Of a stretch of DNA of 64,000 nt, positions 43,048 through 51,679 are shown in pieces. The first letter of the stretch is position 1. Every line of letters starts with the position of its first letter. The stretch is from assembly GCA_947498815.1 (NCBI GenBank), contig CANMLU010000006.1, positions 62,001 to 126,000 on the forward strand. The letters are read 5' to 3'. This DNA is from an uncultured Aquimarina sp. GTDB taxonomy: Bacteria > Bacteroidota > Bacteroidia > Flavobacteriales > Flavobacteriaceae. The notes beneath the pieces were generated by a model, which saw only the letters and a list, made by a program, of their open reading frames with translations, was not told where the DNA came from and did not search any database. A program made the position numbers and the translations under genes.

Positions 43048-43995
43048 TTATTGTCCAACTCCCGTTTTATAATACCCTTCTCTAGGAATTTTAATAAGAT
43101 ATTCTTTACCAGTGGAATTATTGAGATGGGCTTCTCTAAGCCATGGGTTATGAAGCTTTAATATCTTATAGTTTATATCATATTGTTTTACGAAATCGGT
43201 GAAATCGGTAATTGGTTCATCCACCAACACATTGAAAGTCGGAATGTGTTTGTACAAATCTTCATTCTTAAAGTTAAACCCATATTTTTTTGGATTACTT
43301 ATAATTTCTTTCACGGCAACAATTCTAAATACATATCTACCGGTTTCTTCGCCTAATAAAAGATCATAGTACGAAGTTACATTTTGCTTTTCAAGTTTTC
43401 TATTAATTCCAGCTCTACCGGCATTATATGCAGCGGCAGCCAGTGTCCATGATCCAAACTTTTCTTTTGCTTTTTTAAGATATTTACAAGCTACTATTGT
43501 AGATTTTTCAATATGATAGCGCTCATCAATATTTTGATTCACCTCTAATCCATATTCTTTTGCAGTGCCCTTTAATATTTGCCAAAATCCTGTGGCTCTA
43601 GCTGGCGAAACAGCTTGAGTCAAACTGCTTTCGATAACAGCAAGGTATTTAAAATCATCAGGAACACCATATTCTTTCAGGATAGGTTCTATGATAGGAA
43701 AGTATTTATTAGCTCTCTTAAAAAGTAACAAACCATTAGATTGCCAATACGTATTCACTAGCAACTCTCTATCCATTCGTTCTCTAATATCCGGGTTTCC
43801 AATAGGAACCAGTTCTCCAGAAAAATTGAGGTTATCTGGCATAGGTATAGCATAGACATTATAGTCATTAACTAATCTATCTTCTAAAACTTCTTGTGCT
43901 AAAGGTTTTTGAGGAGCATCTTGGGTAGCATTTACCAGGATACCAAAAGTGAATAATACACCTAAAAAAACTAATACTTTCTTAATCGTCTTCAT
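43048..43995 (-). CDS. Lytic transglycosylase (SLT domain)
   Basis: This periplasmic enzyme cleaves the peptidoglycan glycan strand. It has a signal peptide and then an SLT domain with the catalytic Glu in YLAVIESSLTQAVSPARATGFWQI, the helix-rich CKYLKKAKEKFGSWTLAAAAYNAG and GRYVFRIVAVKEI. The 315-residue length and the lack of clear LysM repeats distinguish it from full MltD. The region KILKLHNPWLREAHL to IPREGYY may be a degenerate LysM-type or binding module. Confidence 0.9.
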   Translation of the reverse strand: MKTIKKVLVFLGVLFTFGILVNATQDAPQKPLAQEVLEDRLVNDYNVYAIPMPDNLNFSGELVPIGNPDIRERMDRELLVNTYWQSNGLLLFKRANKYFPIIEPILKEYGVPDDFKYLAVIESSLTQAVSPARATGFWQILKGTAKEYGLEVNQNIDERYHIEKSTIVACKYLKKAKEKFGSWTLAAAAYNAGRAGINRKLEKQNVTSYYDLLLGEETGRYVFRIVAVKEIISNPKKYGFNFKNEDLYKHIPTFNVLVDEPITDFTDFVKQYDINYKILKLHNPWLREAHLNNSTGKEYLIKIPREGYYKTGVGQ

Positions 43996-44058
43996 TACTC
44001 TAAGTAGATTTTATTGGGGAATAAAATTTTATGTCACAATATAACGTAAAAAGTTAAA

Positions 44059-44730
44059 CTAATGCAAGTTATCATTAATTATTTGAGGTAAATGTTTATT
44101 AAACCACCTCGCTCGATTCACAATCATAACATGTGTTCCACCGTTTACCGTTATACAATTTTTAATATTCGAAATAGGAAAAACAATATCCTTATCTCCG
44201 TGGATATGAACAAGTCCATCTTGAGCAGCTTCCTGATCCCAACATACCATTTTTTCAATGGCCCAATCCAAATATCTTTTATCATTTATGGATAGATATC
44301 GTTGGTACATTGCAGCACGTTTCTTGGCAAAATCACCAAAAGCCAATTTTTCCCAATTGTCTATTTTAGAAACTATAGTCGTTGGTAATAATTTATAAGC
44401 TTTGGTCTTACGAGCAATCTTCATACGTTTTGGTAATTCATGCTTGCTCTTTACACTAGAAATGATAATTACCTTTTTAAAATCACGATACTTGCTCATT
44501 TCCTGAGCCATTACTCCGCCAAACGAAACCCCAATTAAAATACAATTGTCATATCTTATTTCTTCACACATACGTTTAGCATACTCTTCGATGGATTCAC
44601 TCTTATCAGGAATCATCCAAGGAATGGTATGCACCACAAACTTATCTTCTGGGAGATTGATAAATTCGAAAATAGACACATCTGCTGCCATTCCAGGAAC
44701 AAAGTAAACATGGCTAACATCCTGCGACAT
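44059..44730 (-). CDS. Alpha/beta hydrolase
   Basis: ATG at 44730 begins at the family's usual position (MSQDVSHVYFVPGMAAD) and gives 223 residues. In-frame ATG/TTG codons upstream, at 44787 and 44790, would overlap a plus-strand promoter (44751-44782) and are less likely. The catalytic triad is visible: Ser in LIGVSFGGVMAQEM, Asp in HIHGDKDIVFPI and His in NGGTHVMIV. It is probably an esterase or lipase-like cytoplasmic enzyme; the substrate is unknown. Confidence 0.85.
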   Translation of the reverse strand: MSQDVSHVYFVPGMAADVSIFEFINLPEDKFVVHTIPWMIPDKSESIEEYAKRMCEEIRYDNCILIGVSFGGVMAQEMSKYRDFKKVIIISSVKSKHELPKRMKIARKTKAYKLLPTTIVSKIDNWEKLAFGDFAKKRAAMYQRYLSINDKRYLDWAIEKMVCWDQEAAQDGLVHIHGDKDIVFPISNIKNCITVNGGTHVMIVNRARWFNKHLPQIINDNLH

Positions 44731-44750
44731 AGGTATTTTAACAGTGGATT

Positions 44751-44782
44751 TTGAGTTTAAACTTCTAATTTTCTTATCTTTG
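44751..44782 (+). promoter_or_regulatory. Promoter of the long-leader transcript to the GNAT gene
   Basis: TTG (44751-44753), a 21-bp spacer and TATCTTTG (44775-44782) match the Bacteroidota form. Transcription would start near 44789, giving an untranslated leader of about 210 nt before the ATG at 45001. Confidence 0.65.
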
Positions 44783-44788
44783 CACATC

Positions 44789-45000
44789 AAAATTATAGTT
44801 TTCCCTTTTGAGATAAAAGGAAATACTAAGTTAAATTTTTAATAAAAGGGAATTTTAACTAACAAATCTTAGTTAGGCAACCAACCACAAGTTGGTATTA
44901 CACCTATTAAAAAGGAATGACTACGAAAAGGTTTGTTAGATTTATTGGGTTCAGGTGCCCTTATTTATTTATAATTTAAATACCTCATAATTTTAATAAT
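44789..45000 (+). ncRNA. Candidate structured 5' leader (possible riboswitch or ncRNA)
   Basis: The leader has several complementary segments: TTCCCTTTT (44801-44809) with AAAAGGGAA (44844-44852), a local hairpin TAACTAA/TTAGTTA around 44857-44876, CTAACAAA (44859-44866) with TTTGTTAG (44932-44939), a hairpin ACCAAC/GTTGGT at 44880-44896, and CACCT (44901-44905) with AGGTG (44953-44957) as a possible pseudoknot. The local hairpin and the long-range helix use the same strand and would exclude each other. No known class is recognised by eye. Confidence 0.4.
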
Positions 45001-45312
45001 ATGGAGAACATGAGTGATGTTGAATTAGAAATTATCGATAATGAATTTCTAAGACAATTCGAAACTACAATTGAAGGTCAAAAAGCAAAGATCGAGTATG
45101 CTCAACAAGAAAGGAAAATTTTTCTAACTAAACTTATCATGAGCGAAGAACATTTAGAAAAAGGATATGGTGAAGACTTTATTGTCGCCGTATTTAATGT
45201 AATTCAAGAGCGCAACATTAGACTAGTACCTACAAGTCCTATTATTGCTAAGTTTATGCGAAAAAATAGACGAAAGTATAAAGATTTGCTCCCTGTTGGA
45301 ATAAATCTATAG
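45001..45312 (+). CDS. GNAT-family N-acetyltransferase, small Acetyltransf_CG type
   Basis: The 103-residue protein has the small GNAT pattern: an N-terminal FETTIEGQKAKIEYAQQERKIFLTKL strand pair and a C-terminal GEDFIVAVFNVIQERNIRLVPTSPIIAKFMRKNRRKYKDLL. The C-terminal part matches the YjdJ-type arrangement by eye, but the acetyl-CoA glycine-loop segment is reduced (EKGYGEDF). It may be a structural or regulatory member. It is preceded by a 210-nt leader and followed by a terminator. Confidence 0.75.
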   Translation: MENMSDVELEIIDNEFLRQFETTIEGQKAKIEYAQQERKIFLTKLIMSEEHLEKGYGEDFIVAVFNVIQERNIRLVPTSPIIAKFMRKNRRKYKDLLPVGINL

Positions 45313-45322
45313 ACGACTTCAT

Positions 45323-45354
45323 AAAAAAAACTGCTCCAGGGCAGTTTTTTTTAT
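45323..45354. terminator. Bidirectional intrinsic terminator
   Basis: AAAAAACTGC and GCAGTTTTTT form a 10-bp stem with the 6-nt loop TCCAGG. T runs on both strands suit it to end the GNAT and mtaB transcripts, which converge here. Confidence 0.9.
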
Positions 45355-45374
45355 TTCAAATATGTTATTTCGTT

Positions 45375-46688
45375 TCAGACTACAAAATCAAATCTTACCA
45401 TACCATCATCATCAATATCCTTCAATTTAACTTTATGTAGGGTATTTATATATTCTGGATTCCATGGTGTTTTCACTTTTACATAATTCTCTGTAAAACC
45501 GTGTATATATCCTTCTTTATTTTCAGATTCAAACAATACAGTTCTTTCGGTTCCTAGTTGACCTTCATAAAAAGCCCTTCGTTTCTTCACCGATAAGCCT
45601 CGTAACATTTTGCTTCTCTTTTTACGAACTTCTGATGATACAGCTCCCTCCATAGATGCAGCAACCGTATTATCCCTTTCAGAATAGGTAAACACGTGTA
45701 AATAAGAGATGTCTAATTTTGACAAGAAATTATACGTATCCAAGAAATGATCATCAGTTTCACCAGGAAAGCCAACAATAACATCTACTCCAATACAAGC
45801 ATGTGGCATCACCTCTTTAATTTTTTGTACTCGATCCACATACAAATCACTAAGATATCTGCGTCGCATTAATTTAAGTATCTCATCACTTCCCGATTGT
45901 AAAGGAATATGAAAGTGAGGTACAAAAATTCTGGATTGAGAAACGAAATCAATCGTTTGGTTTTTCAATAAATTAGGTTCTATGGATGAAATACGTAATC
46001 TTTCAACTCCTTCGACTTCGTCCAACGCTTGTACTAATTCGAAAAAAGTGTGCTCATGTTTTTTATTGCCGAATTCACCTTTTCCGTAATCACCAATATT
46101 CACACCCGTAAGCACTATTTCTTTAATTCCTTTCTCAGAGATTTCTTTTGCATTTTTCAATACATTTTGTAAGGTATCACTTCGAGAGATCCCTCGGGCT
46201 AGTGGAATTGTACAATATGTACATTTATAATCGCATCCATCCTGCACTTTTAAAAAAGCTCGTGTGCGATCTCCAATAGAATAACTACCCACATAAAAAT
46301 CTGCCTCTTCAATTTCACACGAATGTACTTCGCCAAAGTCGTTTTTGGATAAATCATTAATATAATCTGTGATTTTAAACTTCTCGGTCGCTCCCAACAC
46401 CAGATCTACTCCATCTACTGCAACTAATTCCTCGGGTTTTAATTGCGCATAGCAACCTACTGCCGCTACAAAAGCATCTGGATTTACTTTTTGTGCTTGT
46501 TTTACTATGGTTTTAAATCTCTTATCTGCATTTTCGGTAACCGAACATGTATTAATCACATAGATATCTGCATTCTCAGAAAAGTCCACACGATCGAAAC
46601 CTTCATCAGTAAAGCTTCTTGCAATTGTTGAAGTTTCCGAAAAATTAAGCTTACAGCCCAACGTATAAAAAGCGACTTTTTTTCTCAT
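45375..46688 (-). CDS. mtaB: tRNA t6A37 methylthiotransferase MtaB
   Basis: MtaB is a radical-SAM enzyme that adds a methylthio group to t6A37 in tRNAs reading ANN codons. Visible elements are the N-terminal UPF0004 domain with cluster-binding cysteines (TLGCKLNFSET, INTCSVTENADK, VGCYAQLKPEE), the radical-SAM cluster motif CDYKCTYCTIP, VLTGVNIGDYG, LRISSIEPNLL and HIPLQSGSDEIL, and a C-terminal TRAM-like domain. The length is 437 residues. The LKL-type and GxxxCxxxE patterns are closer to MtaB than MiaB or RimO, by eye. Confidence 0.93.
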   Translation of the reverse strand: MRKKVAFYTLGCKLNFSETSTIARSFTDEGFDRVDFSENADIYVINTCSVTENADKRFKTIVKQAQKVNPDAFVAAVGCYAQLKPEELVAVDGVDLVLGATEKFKITDYINDLSKNDFGEVHSCEIEEADFYVGSYSIGDRTRAFLKVQDGCDYKCTYCTIPLARGISRSDTLQNVLKNAKEISEKGIKEIVLTGVNIGDYGKGEFGNKKHEHTFFELVQALDEVEGVERLRISSIEPNLLKNQTIDFVSQSRIFVPHFHIPLQSGSDEILKLMRRRYLSDLYVDRVQKIKEVMPHACIGVDVIVGFPGETDDHFLDTYNFLSKLDISYLHVFTYSERDNTVAASMEGAVSSEVRKKRSKMLRGLSVKKRRAFYEGQLGTERTVLFESENKEGYIHGFTENYVKVKTPWNPEYINTLHKVKLKDIDDDGMVRFDFVV

Positions 46689-46791
46689 AAAATCATAGAT
46701 GTCGTTTCCGCAGCGACGGAAATCTCTTATATTTACCTTCTCATCACAGCTTACTATATGGAGTTGTGATAAAGCATAAATTTTGAGGGTG

Positions 46792-46799
46792 CAAATATA
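46792..46799 (-). promoter_or_regulatory. -7 element upstream of mtaB
   Basis: On the minus strand TATATTTG matches the Bacteroidota consensus. The resulting leader of about 95 nt contains two hairpins: ATCACA/TGTGAT around 46742-46770 and TTTCCG/CGGAAA around 46706-46723. Confidence 0.6.
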
Positions 46800-46823
46800 C
46801 CAACAATAATTCGTTTACTAAAA

Positions 46824-48455
46824 TTGAAAAACAATCATTTTATTCACGTAATTAGTTATTTAACAATAGCTTATCTATTACTCACTCTAGTTTCTTGTGG
46901 TCGTTCTTCACAAAAAAACAAAGATCATCTTGTTTTTCGCTATAATCAATATGAAAATATTAGCTCTTTGGACCCTGCTTTTGCAAGAGATGTAGCCAAT
47001 ATATGGTCTACCAACCAATTATTTAATGGTTTAGTTCAATTAGACGACTCTTTACATATCATTCCTGATATCGCCAAAAAATGGGATATTTCTGAAGACG
47101 GATTAATGTACACCTTTTTTCTTCGGAAGGATGTAAAATTTCATAAGCACAAACAGTTTAAAACCAAAGACAGTACCAGACCTGTTAGTGCACGTGATTT
47201 TGAATACAGTTTTAACAGATTGATTGATCCAAAGGTTGCCTCACCCGGAAACTGGGTTCTAAAAAATGTTTCAAAGTATCAAGCCATTAACGACACTATT
47301 TTTAAAATCAACCTTAAGAAACCTTTTCCGGCGTTTCTAGGATTAATGAGTATGCGTTATTGCTCTGTGGTCCCCCAAGAGATTGTAAAATTTTATGGAA
47401 ACGAATTTAGATCCAACCCCATTGGTACAGGTCCTTTTAAATTTAAATTATGGGAAGAAAATGTAAAACTGGTATTTCGTAAGAATGAGTTGTACTTCGA
47501 AAAAGATAAAAATGGAAAGCAACTTCCCTATCTTGAAGCTGTAGCGGTTACGTTTTTGCCCGATAAACAAAGTGAATTTTTGCAATTTGCACAGGGTAAA
47601 ATTGATTTACTGAATAGCCTGGATGCTTCTTATAAGGATGAATTATTAACACCAGGCGGTAAGCTACGTGATGCGTATAAAAACAGTGTAAATATTAGCA
47701 AAGGCCCTTATCTAAATTCTGAATATTTAGGTTTTTATCTGGACACTGATAAGCAAGAAATACAATCAACATGGTTAAGAAAAGCCATTAATCATGGGTT
47801 TGACAGGGTCAAAATGATTAAATACCTAAAAAATGGCATAGGCACACCGGCTGTTAATGGTTTTATTCCCAAGGGTATTCCTGGGTTTAATAACATTTCT
47901 GGATATGAGTACAATCCAGAAAAAGCTCGTCATTATGTGGATAAATATAAAGAGCAGACAGGGAATAAAAATCCAACATTACGGCTTGCCACAGATGCCA
48001 ATTACCAAAGTATCTGTGAATTTATTCAACGGGAACTTGAAAAAGTCGGACTAAATATTATCGTTGATGTAATGCCATCCTCGACGATTCGGCAAAAAAA
48101 GTGGGGAGGAAAACTAGAGTTATTCAGAGCCAGTTGGATTGCCGATTATCCCGATGCCGAGAATTTTTTATCTCCATATTATAGTAAAAACCATACTCCC
48201 AATGGTCCTAATTATACGCATTTCAAGAACGACACTTTTGATCGGTTATACGAGGAGAGTTTTCTGATCACAGATGCAAAGGTAAGAGAGTTACAGTATG
48301 CAAAAATGGACTCTATTATTGTTGCACACGCTCCTATTGTACCTTTATATTATGACGAAGTGGTGCGATTTACACAAAAGAATGTAAGGGGATTAACCAA
48401 TAACCCTCAAAATTTTCTCATCTTAAAACGAGTTTGGAAAGAGAGAGTACGTTAA
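46824..48455 (+). CDS. Peptide/oligopeptide ABC transporter substrate-binding lipoprotein (SBP family 5)
   Basis: The protein is a family-5 solute-binding lipoprotein of the DppA/OppA type. The lipobox is LLTLVSC. The family signature is present: SSLDPAFARDVANIWSTNQLFNGLV, KWDISEDGLMYTFFLRKDVKFH, VSARDFEYSFNRLIDP, GTGPFKF and LRKAINHGFDRVKMI. The start is a TTG at 46824, the only codon giving an intact signal peptide; no in-frame ATG precedes the lipobox. The length is 543 residues. No permease or ATPase of the transporter is adjacent, so it must work with components elsewhere. Confidence 0.9.
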   Translation: MKNNHFIHVISYLTIAYLLLTLVSCGRSSQKNKDHLVFRYNQYENISSLDPAFARDVANIWSTNQLFNGLVQLDDSLHIIPDIAKKWDISEDGLMYTFFLRKDVKFHKHKQFKTKDSTRPVSARDFEYSFNRLIDPKVASPGNWVLKNVSKYQAINDTIFKINLKKPFPAFLGLMSMRYCSVVPQEIVKFYGNEFRSNPIGTGPFKFKLWEENVKLVFRKNELYFEKDKNGKQLPYLEAVAVTFLPDKQSEFLQFAQGKIDLLNSLDASYKDELLTPGGKLRDAYKNSVNISKGPYLNSEYLGFYLDTDKQEIQSTWLRKAINHGFDRVKMIKYLKNGIGTPAVNGFIPKGIPGFNNISGYEYNPEKARHYVDKYKEQTGNKNPTLRLATDANYQSICEFIQRELEKVGLNIIVDVMPSSTIRQKKWGGKLELFRASWIADYPDAENFLSPYYSKNHTPNGPNYTHFKNDTFDRLYEESFLITDAKVRELQYAKMDSIIVAHAPIVPLYYDEVVRFTQKNVRGLTNNPQNFLILKRVWKERVR

Positions 48456-48575
48456 AAAACGCTCTTAGCCCACAAAAATAGAATTACAACAGATATATCT
48501 GCACTTAATCGGTTATTTTTTTATATATTCGCGATTCATTAGTTAAATTTTAACATTTCAATTAACCCAAATCTT

Positions 48576-49646
48576 ATGAAAAAATTCAAACTATTAGTTC
48601 TTTCTTCTCTACTTATTGGAGCCATTTCATGTAGTAGTGATGATTCTTCTCCAAGTGACGAAGGAAACGAAGTAGCTATCAATCAGGAAGAGGAAACAGT
48701 ACTAGACCCTGCAAATGTTTCGCAAGGCATTACTATTGAAGGAGCCACACGTAACACTGGTAATCCTCCGACCCCAAATGGCCAAGTTAATTTTACTTTG
48801 GATAATACCGCGCAATCTGCATTTTTAAATAGTGGATTTGATATCACCTTTAACGCACCTGCAAATTTTGCTGGTACCTATATACAAATCGTTAACAATG
48901 GGGATGTTGCAGGGGATTATTTAGATGTTCCGTCTACTGCGATTAGATCAACAAAAAAACATACTAGTGTATTTTCAAAGTCTAGCAAAATGGACGATAA
49001 TGAAGTTGAAATTGATGTAGATTTTGGAGATGCTATTCCTCCAGGTAAATTTTGTTATATCATTTGTATCTATGATCAAGAAGGTAACATTAGTGATCCT
49101 GTAGAAGTTTGTGTTGAAGTAGAAGCATGGGCAGGAAATCCAGCACTAGTAGGTACTTGGAATTATACGAAACAAATCGAAAACGGAGTAACCATACTTC
49201 CTGGTGAAGAAAGTGATTGTGCTTCAGCTACAGTTACCTGTACTAACAACGATGAAATAGTTGTAGAAAATGCATATTGTTATCTTTTGGATGCTTTTAA
49301 GTTAACCATTAATAGTGATGGAACCTATGAATACAGAAGTGATGACACAGAAAGATATTTAGATTTTCAAGCTAGTGGAGAAAACTGCGAAGCTGTTTTT
49401 AGCGAAGGAGGAAGTGGGTACTATGTCTCAAAAGGTAAGTGGGCATATGATGAAGAAGAAGGCAGAATGACCTTGGTTGAGTTTGAATATGTAGAAGCCT
49501 CTGGTGATCAGGTTTATGAAGGAACCGAAGAAAATGGTTATGTAGATTTTGATGGTGATGTTACAGTTACCGGATCTGACATGGTTGTTAAGTTCTCTTA
49601 TGAAGAGGATATTGTTTATAATATCGAATTTTTCTTATCAAAATAA
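48576..49646 (+). CDS. Hypothetical lipoprotein with lipocalin-like C-terminal domain
   Basis: The 356-residue protein begins with a lipoprotein signal (SLLIGAISCSSDD) and an acidic linker. The first half has an immunoglobulin-like pattern. The second half begins with PALVGTWNYTK and continues with the strand pattern of lipocalin-like domains (KLTINSDGTYEYRSDD, SKGKWAYDEEEGRMTLVEF). It is likely a surface lipoprotein of unknown ligand. It is a single-gene unit with a bidirectional terminator downstream. Confidence 0.75.
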   Translation: MKKFKLLVLSSLLIGAISCSSDDSSPSDEGNEVAINQEEETVLDPANVSQGITIEGATRNTGNPPTPNGQVNFTLDNTAQSAFLNSGFDITFNAPANFAGTYIQIVNNGDVAGDYLDVPSTAIRSTKKHTSVFSKSSKMDDNEVEIDVDFGDAIPPGKFCYIICIYDQEGNISDPVEVCVEVEAWAGNPALVGTWNYTKQIENGVTILPGEESDCASATVTCTNNDEIVVENAYCYLLDAFKLTINSDGTYEYRSDDTERYLDFQASGENCEAVFSEGGSGYYVSKGKWAYDEEEGRMTLVEFEYVEASGDQVYEGTEENGYVDFDGDVTVTGSDMVVKFSYEEDIVYNIEFFLSK

Positions 49647-49664
49647 TTTGGAATACTATAGTAC

Positions 49665-49698
49665 TAAAAAACGCCTTCAGTTTTGAAGGCGTTTTTTT
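49665..49698. terminator. Bidirectional intrinsic terminator
   Basis: AAAAAACGCCTTC and GAAGGCGTTTTTT form a 13-bp perfect stem with the 7-nt loop AGTTTTG-type. It separates the lipoprotein gene from the convergent GlmU-like gene. Confidence 0.9.
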
Positions 49699-49710
49699 AT
49701 TTTTAAGTCA

Positions 49711-50883
49711 TTAATCCTTTCGCCATGATTTTGTTTCTTCAAAAACATGTTCCAGGATTTGCACGTCTTGTTCTGTAAATTCTATATTTCTTCGGGACAT
49801 GACCACTTTTGCGACTTCAAACGCTTTCTTGGTTAAATAGGTTGTAAAACCACCACTACCACCCCAACTATAGCTAGGGATAAAATTACGCGGAAAACCA
49901 CCTCCAAATATATTTGCATTTACGCCAACCACTGTACCCGTATTAAACATAGTATTAATACCACATTTGGAGTGATCCCCCATCATTAACCCGCAAAATT
50001 GTAGGCCAGTCTTTGCAAACCCTTCGGTTTCATAACTCCAAAGTCGCACGGGCGCATAATTATTTTTAAGATTCGACGTATTGGTATCAGCGCCCAGGTT
50101 ACACCACTCCCCTAGTACAGAATTACCAATAAATCCATCATGACCTTTATTTGAATATCCAAATATCACGGAGTTTGTAACCTCTCCACCTACCTTTGAA
50201 TAGGGACCAACGGTGGTACCTCCATAAATCTTTGCACCCATCTTTATCGTTGCATGCTCGCAAAGCACAAAAGGACCTCGTATACTACTTCCTTCCATGA
50301 TTTCTGCATCTTTTCCGATATAAATAGGCCCATTAGAGGCATTAAGCGTTACAAACTCAAGCTTGGCACCTTCTTCCAGAAAAACGTTCTCTGGTGCTAT
50401 CACGTTATTACTTGATGGTATAGGTAGGCTGGCTCTATCTTTTGTAAGAAACTCAAAATCTAATCCAATTGCCTTTTCATTTTTTGAAAATATATCCCAG
50501 GTATTTTTAACCGTCAATACTTCTTTATCCCATTGTGTGATTTCATAGTTCTCGAAATCCACTTCTTGATCTTCGGCTACAAAAAATGCTACGGGTTCAT
50601 CATTACAAAAAATAGCTTGATTAGCTTTTAAGCTCTTAATCCTATCCACCAATGCTGAGGTGGGTAGATAAGACGCATTGATCATCACGTTTTCTTCTAA
50701 CTCTACCAAGGGGTATTTTTCTGAAAGGTAATCCTCGGTTACCGTAGAAGTAGTAAATCCAAGGTGTTTTTCCCATTTCTCACGAATGGTGAGTATCCCG
50801 ATACGAATATCGGCCACTGGCCTGGTATAGGTAAAAGGTAATAACGCATTGCGCGAAGCCCCATCAAAAAGAATATAATTCAT
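49711..50883 (-). CDS. GlmU-family putative sugar nucleotidyltransferase
   Basis: The 390-residue protein has an N-terminal nucleotidyltransferase-like part (LFDGASRNALLPFTYTRPVADIRIG, the pattern of the GlmU-related family in Bacteroidota) and a C-terminal left-handed beta-helix of hexapeptide repeats (YIGKDAEIMEGSSIRGPFVLCEHATIKMGAKIYGGTTVG, NTMFNTGTVVGVNANIFGGGF). It may transfer nucleotidyl or acyl groups to sugar phosphates, but the classical GlmU motif LAAGxGTRM is absent. The function is uncertain and substrate unknown. Confidence 0.85.
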   Translation of the reverse strand: MNYILFDGASRNALLPFTYTRPVADIRIGILTIREKWEKHLGFTTSTVTEDYLSEKYPLVELEENVMINASYLPTSALVDRIKSLKANQAIFCNDEPVAFFVAEDQEVDFENYEITQWDKEVLTVKNTWDIFSKNEKAIGLDFEFLTKDRASLPIPSSNNVIAPENVFLEEGAKLEFVTLNASNGPIYIGKDAEIMEGSSIRGPFVLCEHATIKMGAKIYGGTTVGPYSKVGGEVTNSVIFGYSNKGHDGFIGNSVLGEWCNLGADTNTSNLKNNYAPVRLWSYETEGFAKTGLQFCGLMMGDHSKCGINTMFNTGTVVGVNANIFGGGFPRNFIPSYSWGGSGGFTTYLTKKAFEVAKVVMSRRNIEFTEQDVQILEHVFEETKSWRKD

Positions 50884-51011
50884 TGCGTTGATTTATAAAT
50901 AAATATAGATAATTAACTTGAGTTACTCGTTACAGGTCACTTTTCACAACTATTGAGAGCCCTTTCCTCCAATGAATTTTAGCACACATAACTAGTAGAC
51001 TCTCAAAAACA

Positions 51012-51068
51012 CCCCTATAATCCCCTCAAGGGGATATCAATTCCCCCTTCGAAGGGGGCTAGGGGGAT
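51012..51068. repeat. REP-like palindromic element
   Basis: CCCCTCAAGGGG (about 51022-51033) and CCCCCTTCGAAGGGGG (51043-51058) are adjacent hairpins, flanked by CCCCTA and TAGGGGG. This pattern resembles dispersed palindromes in flavobacterial intergenic DNA. Other copies lie outside the window if it is a family. Confidence 0.6.
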
Positions 51069-51188
51069 GTTTACACCTCGTTTTCTTGACTACTATACCG
51101 TATTAAAAAAATAACTTCCTCCAATATCCAATATATGGGAGCACTCATTTTGATTACACAAACTAACTAAGTCATATTTGAAACAAAA

Positions 51189-51221
51189 ATAAAGACCCTA
51201 CTATAAAATTGGGGTCTTTAT
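51189..51221 (-). terminator. Second terminator-like hairpin downstream of rpmE
   Basis: ATAAAGACCC (51189-51198) pairs with GGGTCTTTAT (51212-51221). It lies behind the main rpmE terminator and may serve as a backup stop. Confidence 0.6.
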
Positions 51222-51235
51222 CATAAAAATTTAAA

Positions 51236-51265
51236 ACAAAAAAGCCCTTCTTGTACAGAAAGGCT
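51236..51265 (-). terminator. Intrinsic terminator of rpmE
   Basis: On the minus strand AGCCTTTCT pairs with AGAAGGGCT around a 5-nt loop (51243-51265), followed by a T run. It lies 22 bp after the rpmE stop. Confidence 0.85.
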
Positions 51266-51287
51266 CTTAATTTTGTATACCACCAAA

Positions 51288-51539
51288 TTACTTTTTAAAC
51301 TTAGCGTATTTATTTTTGAATTTATCAATACGTCCTGCAGTATCGATAAGTTTTGATTTACCCGTATAGAAAGGATGAGAAGTTCTTGAAATTTCTAATT
51401 TCACTAACGGATACTCTACACCATCAACCTCAAGAGTTTCTTTTGTATTTGCTGTAGACTTCGTTAAGAAAACTTCATCATTAGACATATCTTTAAAAGC
51501 TACCAATCTATAGTTTTCTGGGTGGATATCTTTTCTCAT
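51288..51539 (-). CDS. rpmE2: 50S ribosomal protein L31, type B
   Basis: The 83-residue protein has the type B L31 pattern: [44 protein letters not shown] and a basic end. The zinc-binding Cys residues of type A L31 are absent. This Cys-free form is often the zinc-limitation paralogue in other bacteria, but in Bacteroidota it is the usual form. The gene has its own promoter and terminator. Confidence 0.96.
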   Translation of the reverse strand: MRKDIHPENYRLVAFKDMSNDEVFLTKSTANTKETLEVDGVEYPLVKLEISRTSHPFYTGKSKLIDTAGRIDKFKNKYAKFKK

Positions 51540-51568
51540 CGTTTTAATCTTTTCATTTTTGCGAGGTG

Positions 51569-51597
51569 CAAATTTACAACTAATTTTTTAATAGCAA
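51569..51597 (-). promoter_or_regulatory. Promoter of rpmE2
   Basis: On the minus strand TTG (51595-51597), an 18-bp spacer and TAAATTTG (51569-51576) match the Bacteroidota consensus. Confidence 0.8.
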
Positions 51598-51679
51598 AAC
51601 ATTTTTTGAATAAAGAAATTGAAATTCATTCTACTTATCAACAAAGGTTTTAATACTTATTAAAATAATTAATTAATGT

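Larger units (their letters stand above)
50884..51287. other. Intergenic region with REP-like palindromes and rpmE terminators
   Basis: This 404-bp gap has no gene. It contains a cluster of C/G-rich hairpins in an AT-rich background (51012-51068) and two intrinsic terminators facing the rpmE transcript (51189-51221 and 51236-51265). Confidence 0.7.

Noticed and set aside
44789-45000. Cobalamin riboswitch, suggested by AAAAGGGAA and AGGTGCCC motifs
   Set aside because: The motifs are in the wrong order, and the B12 box (GCCACTG) and the other core segments are absent.
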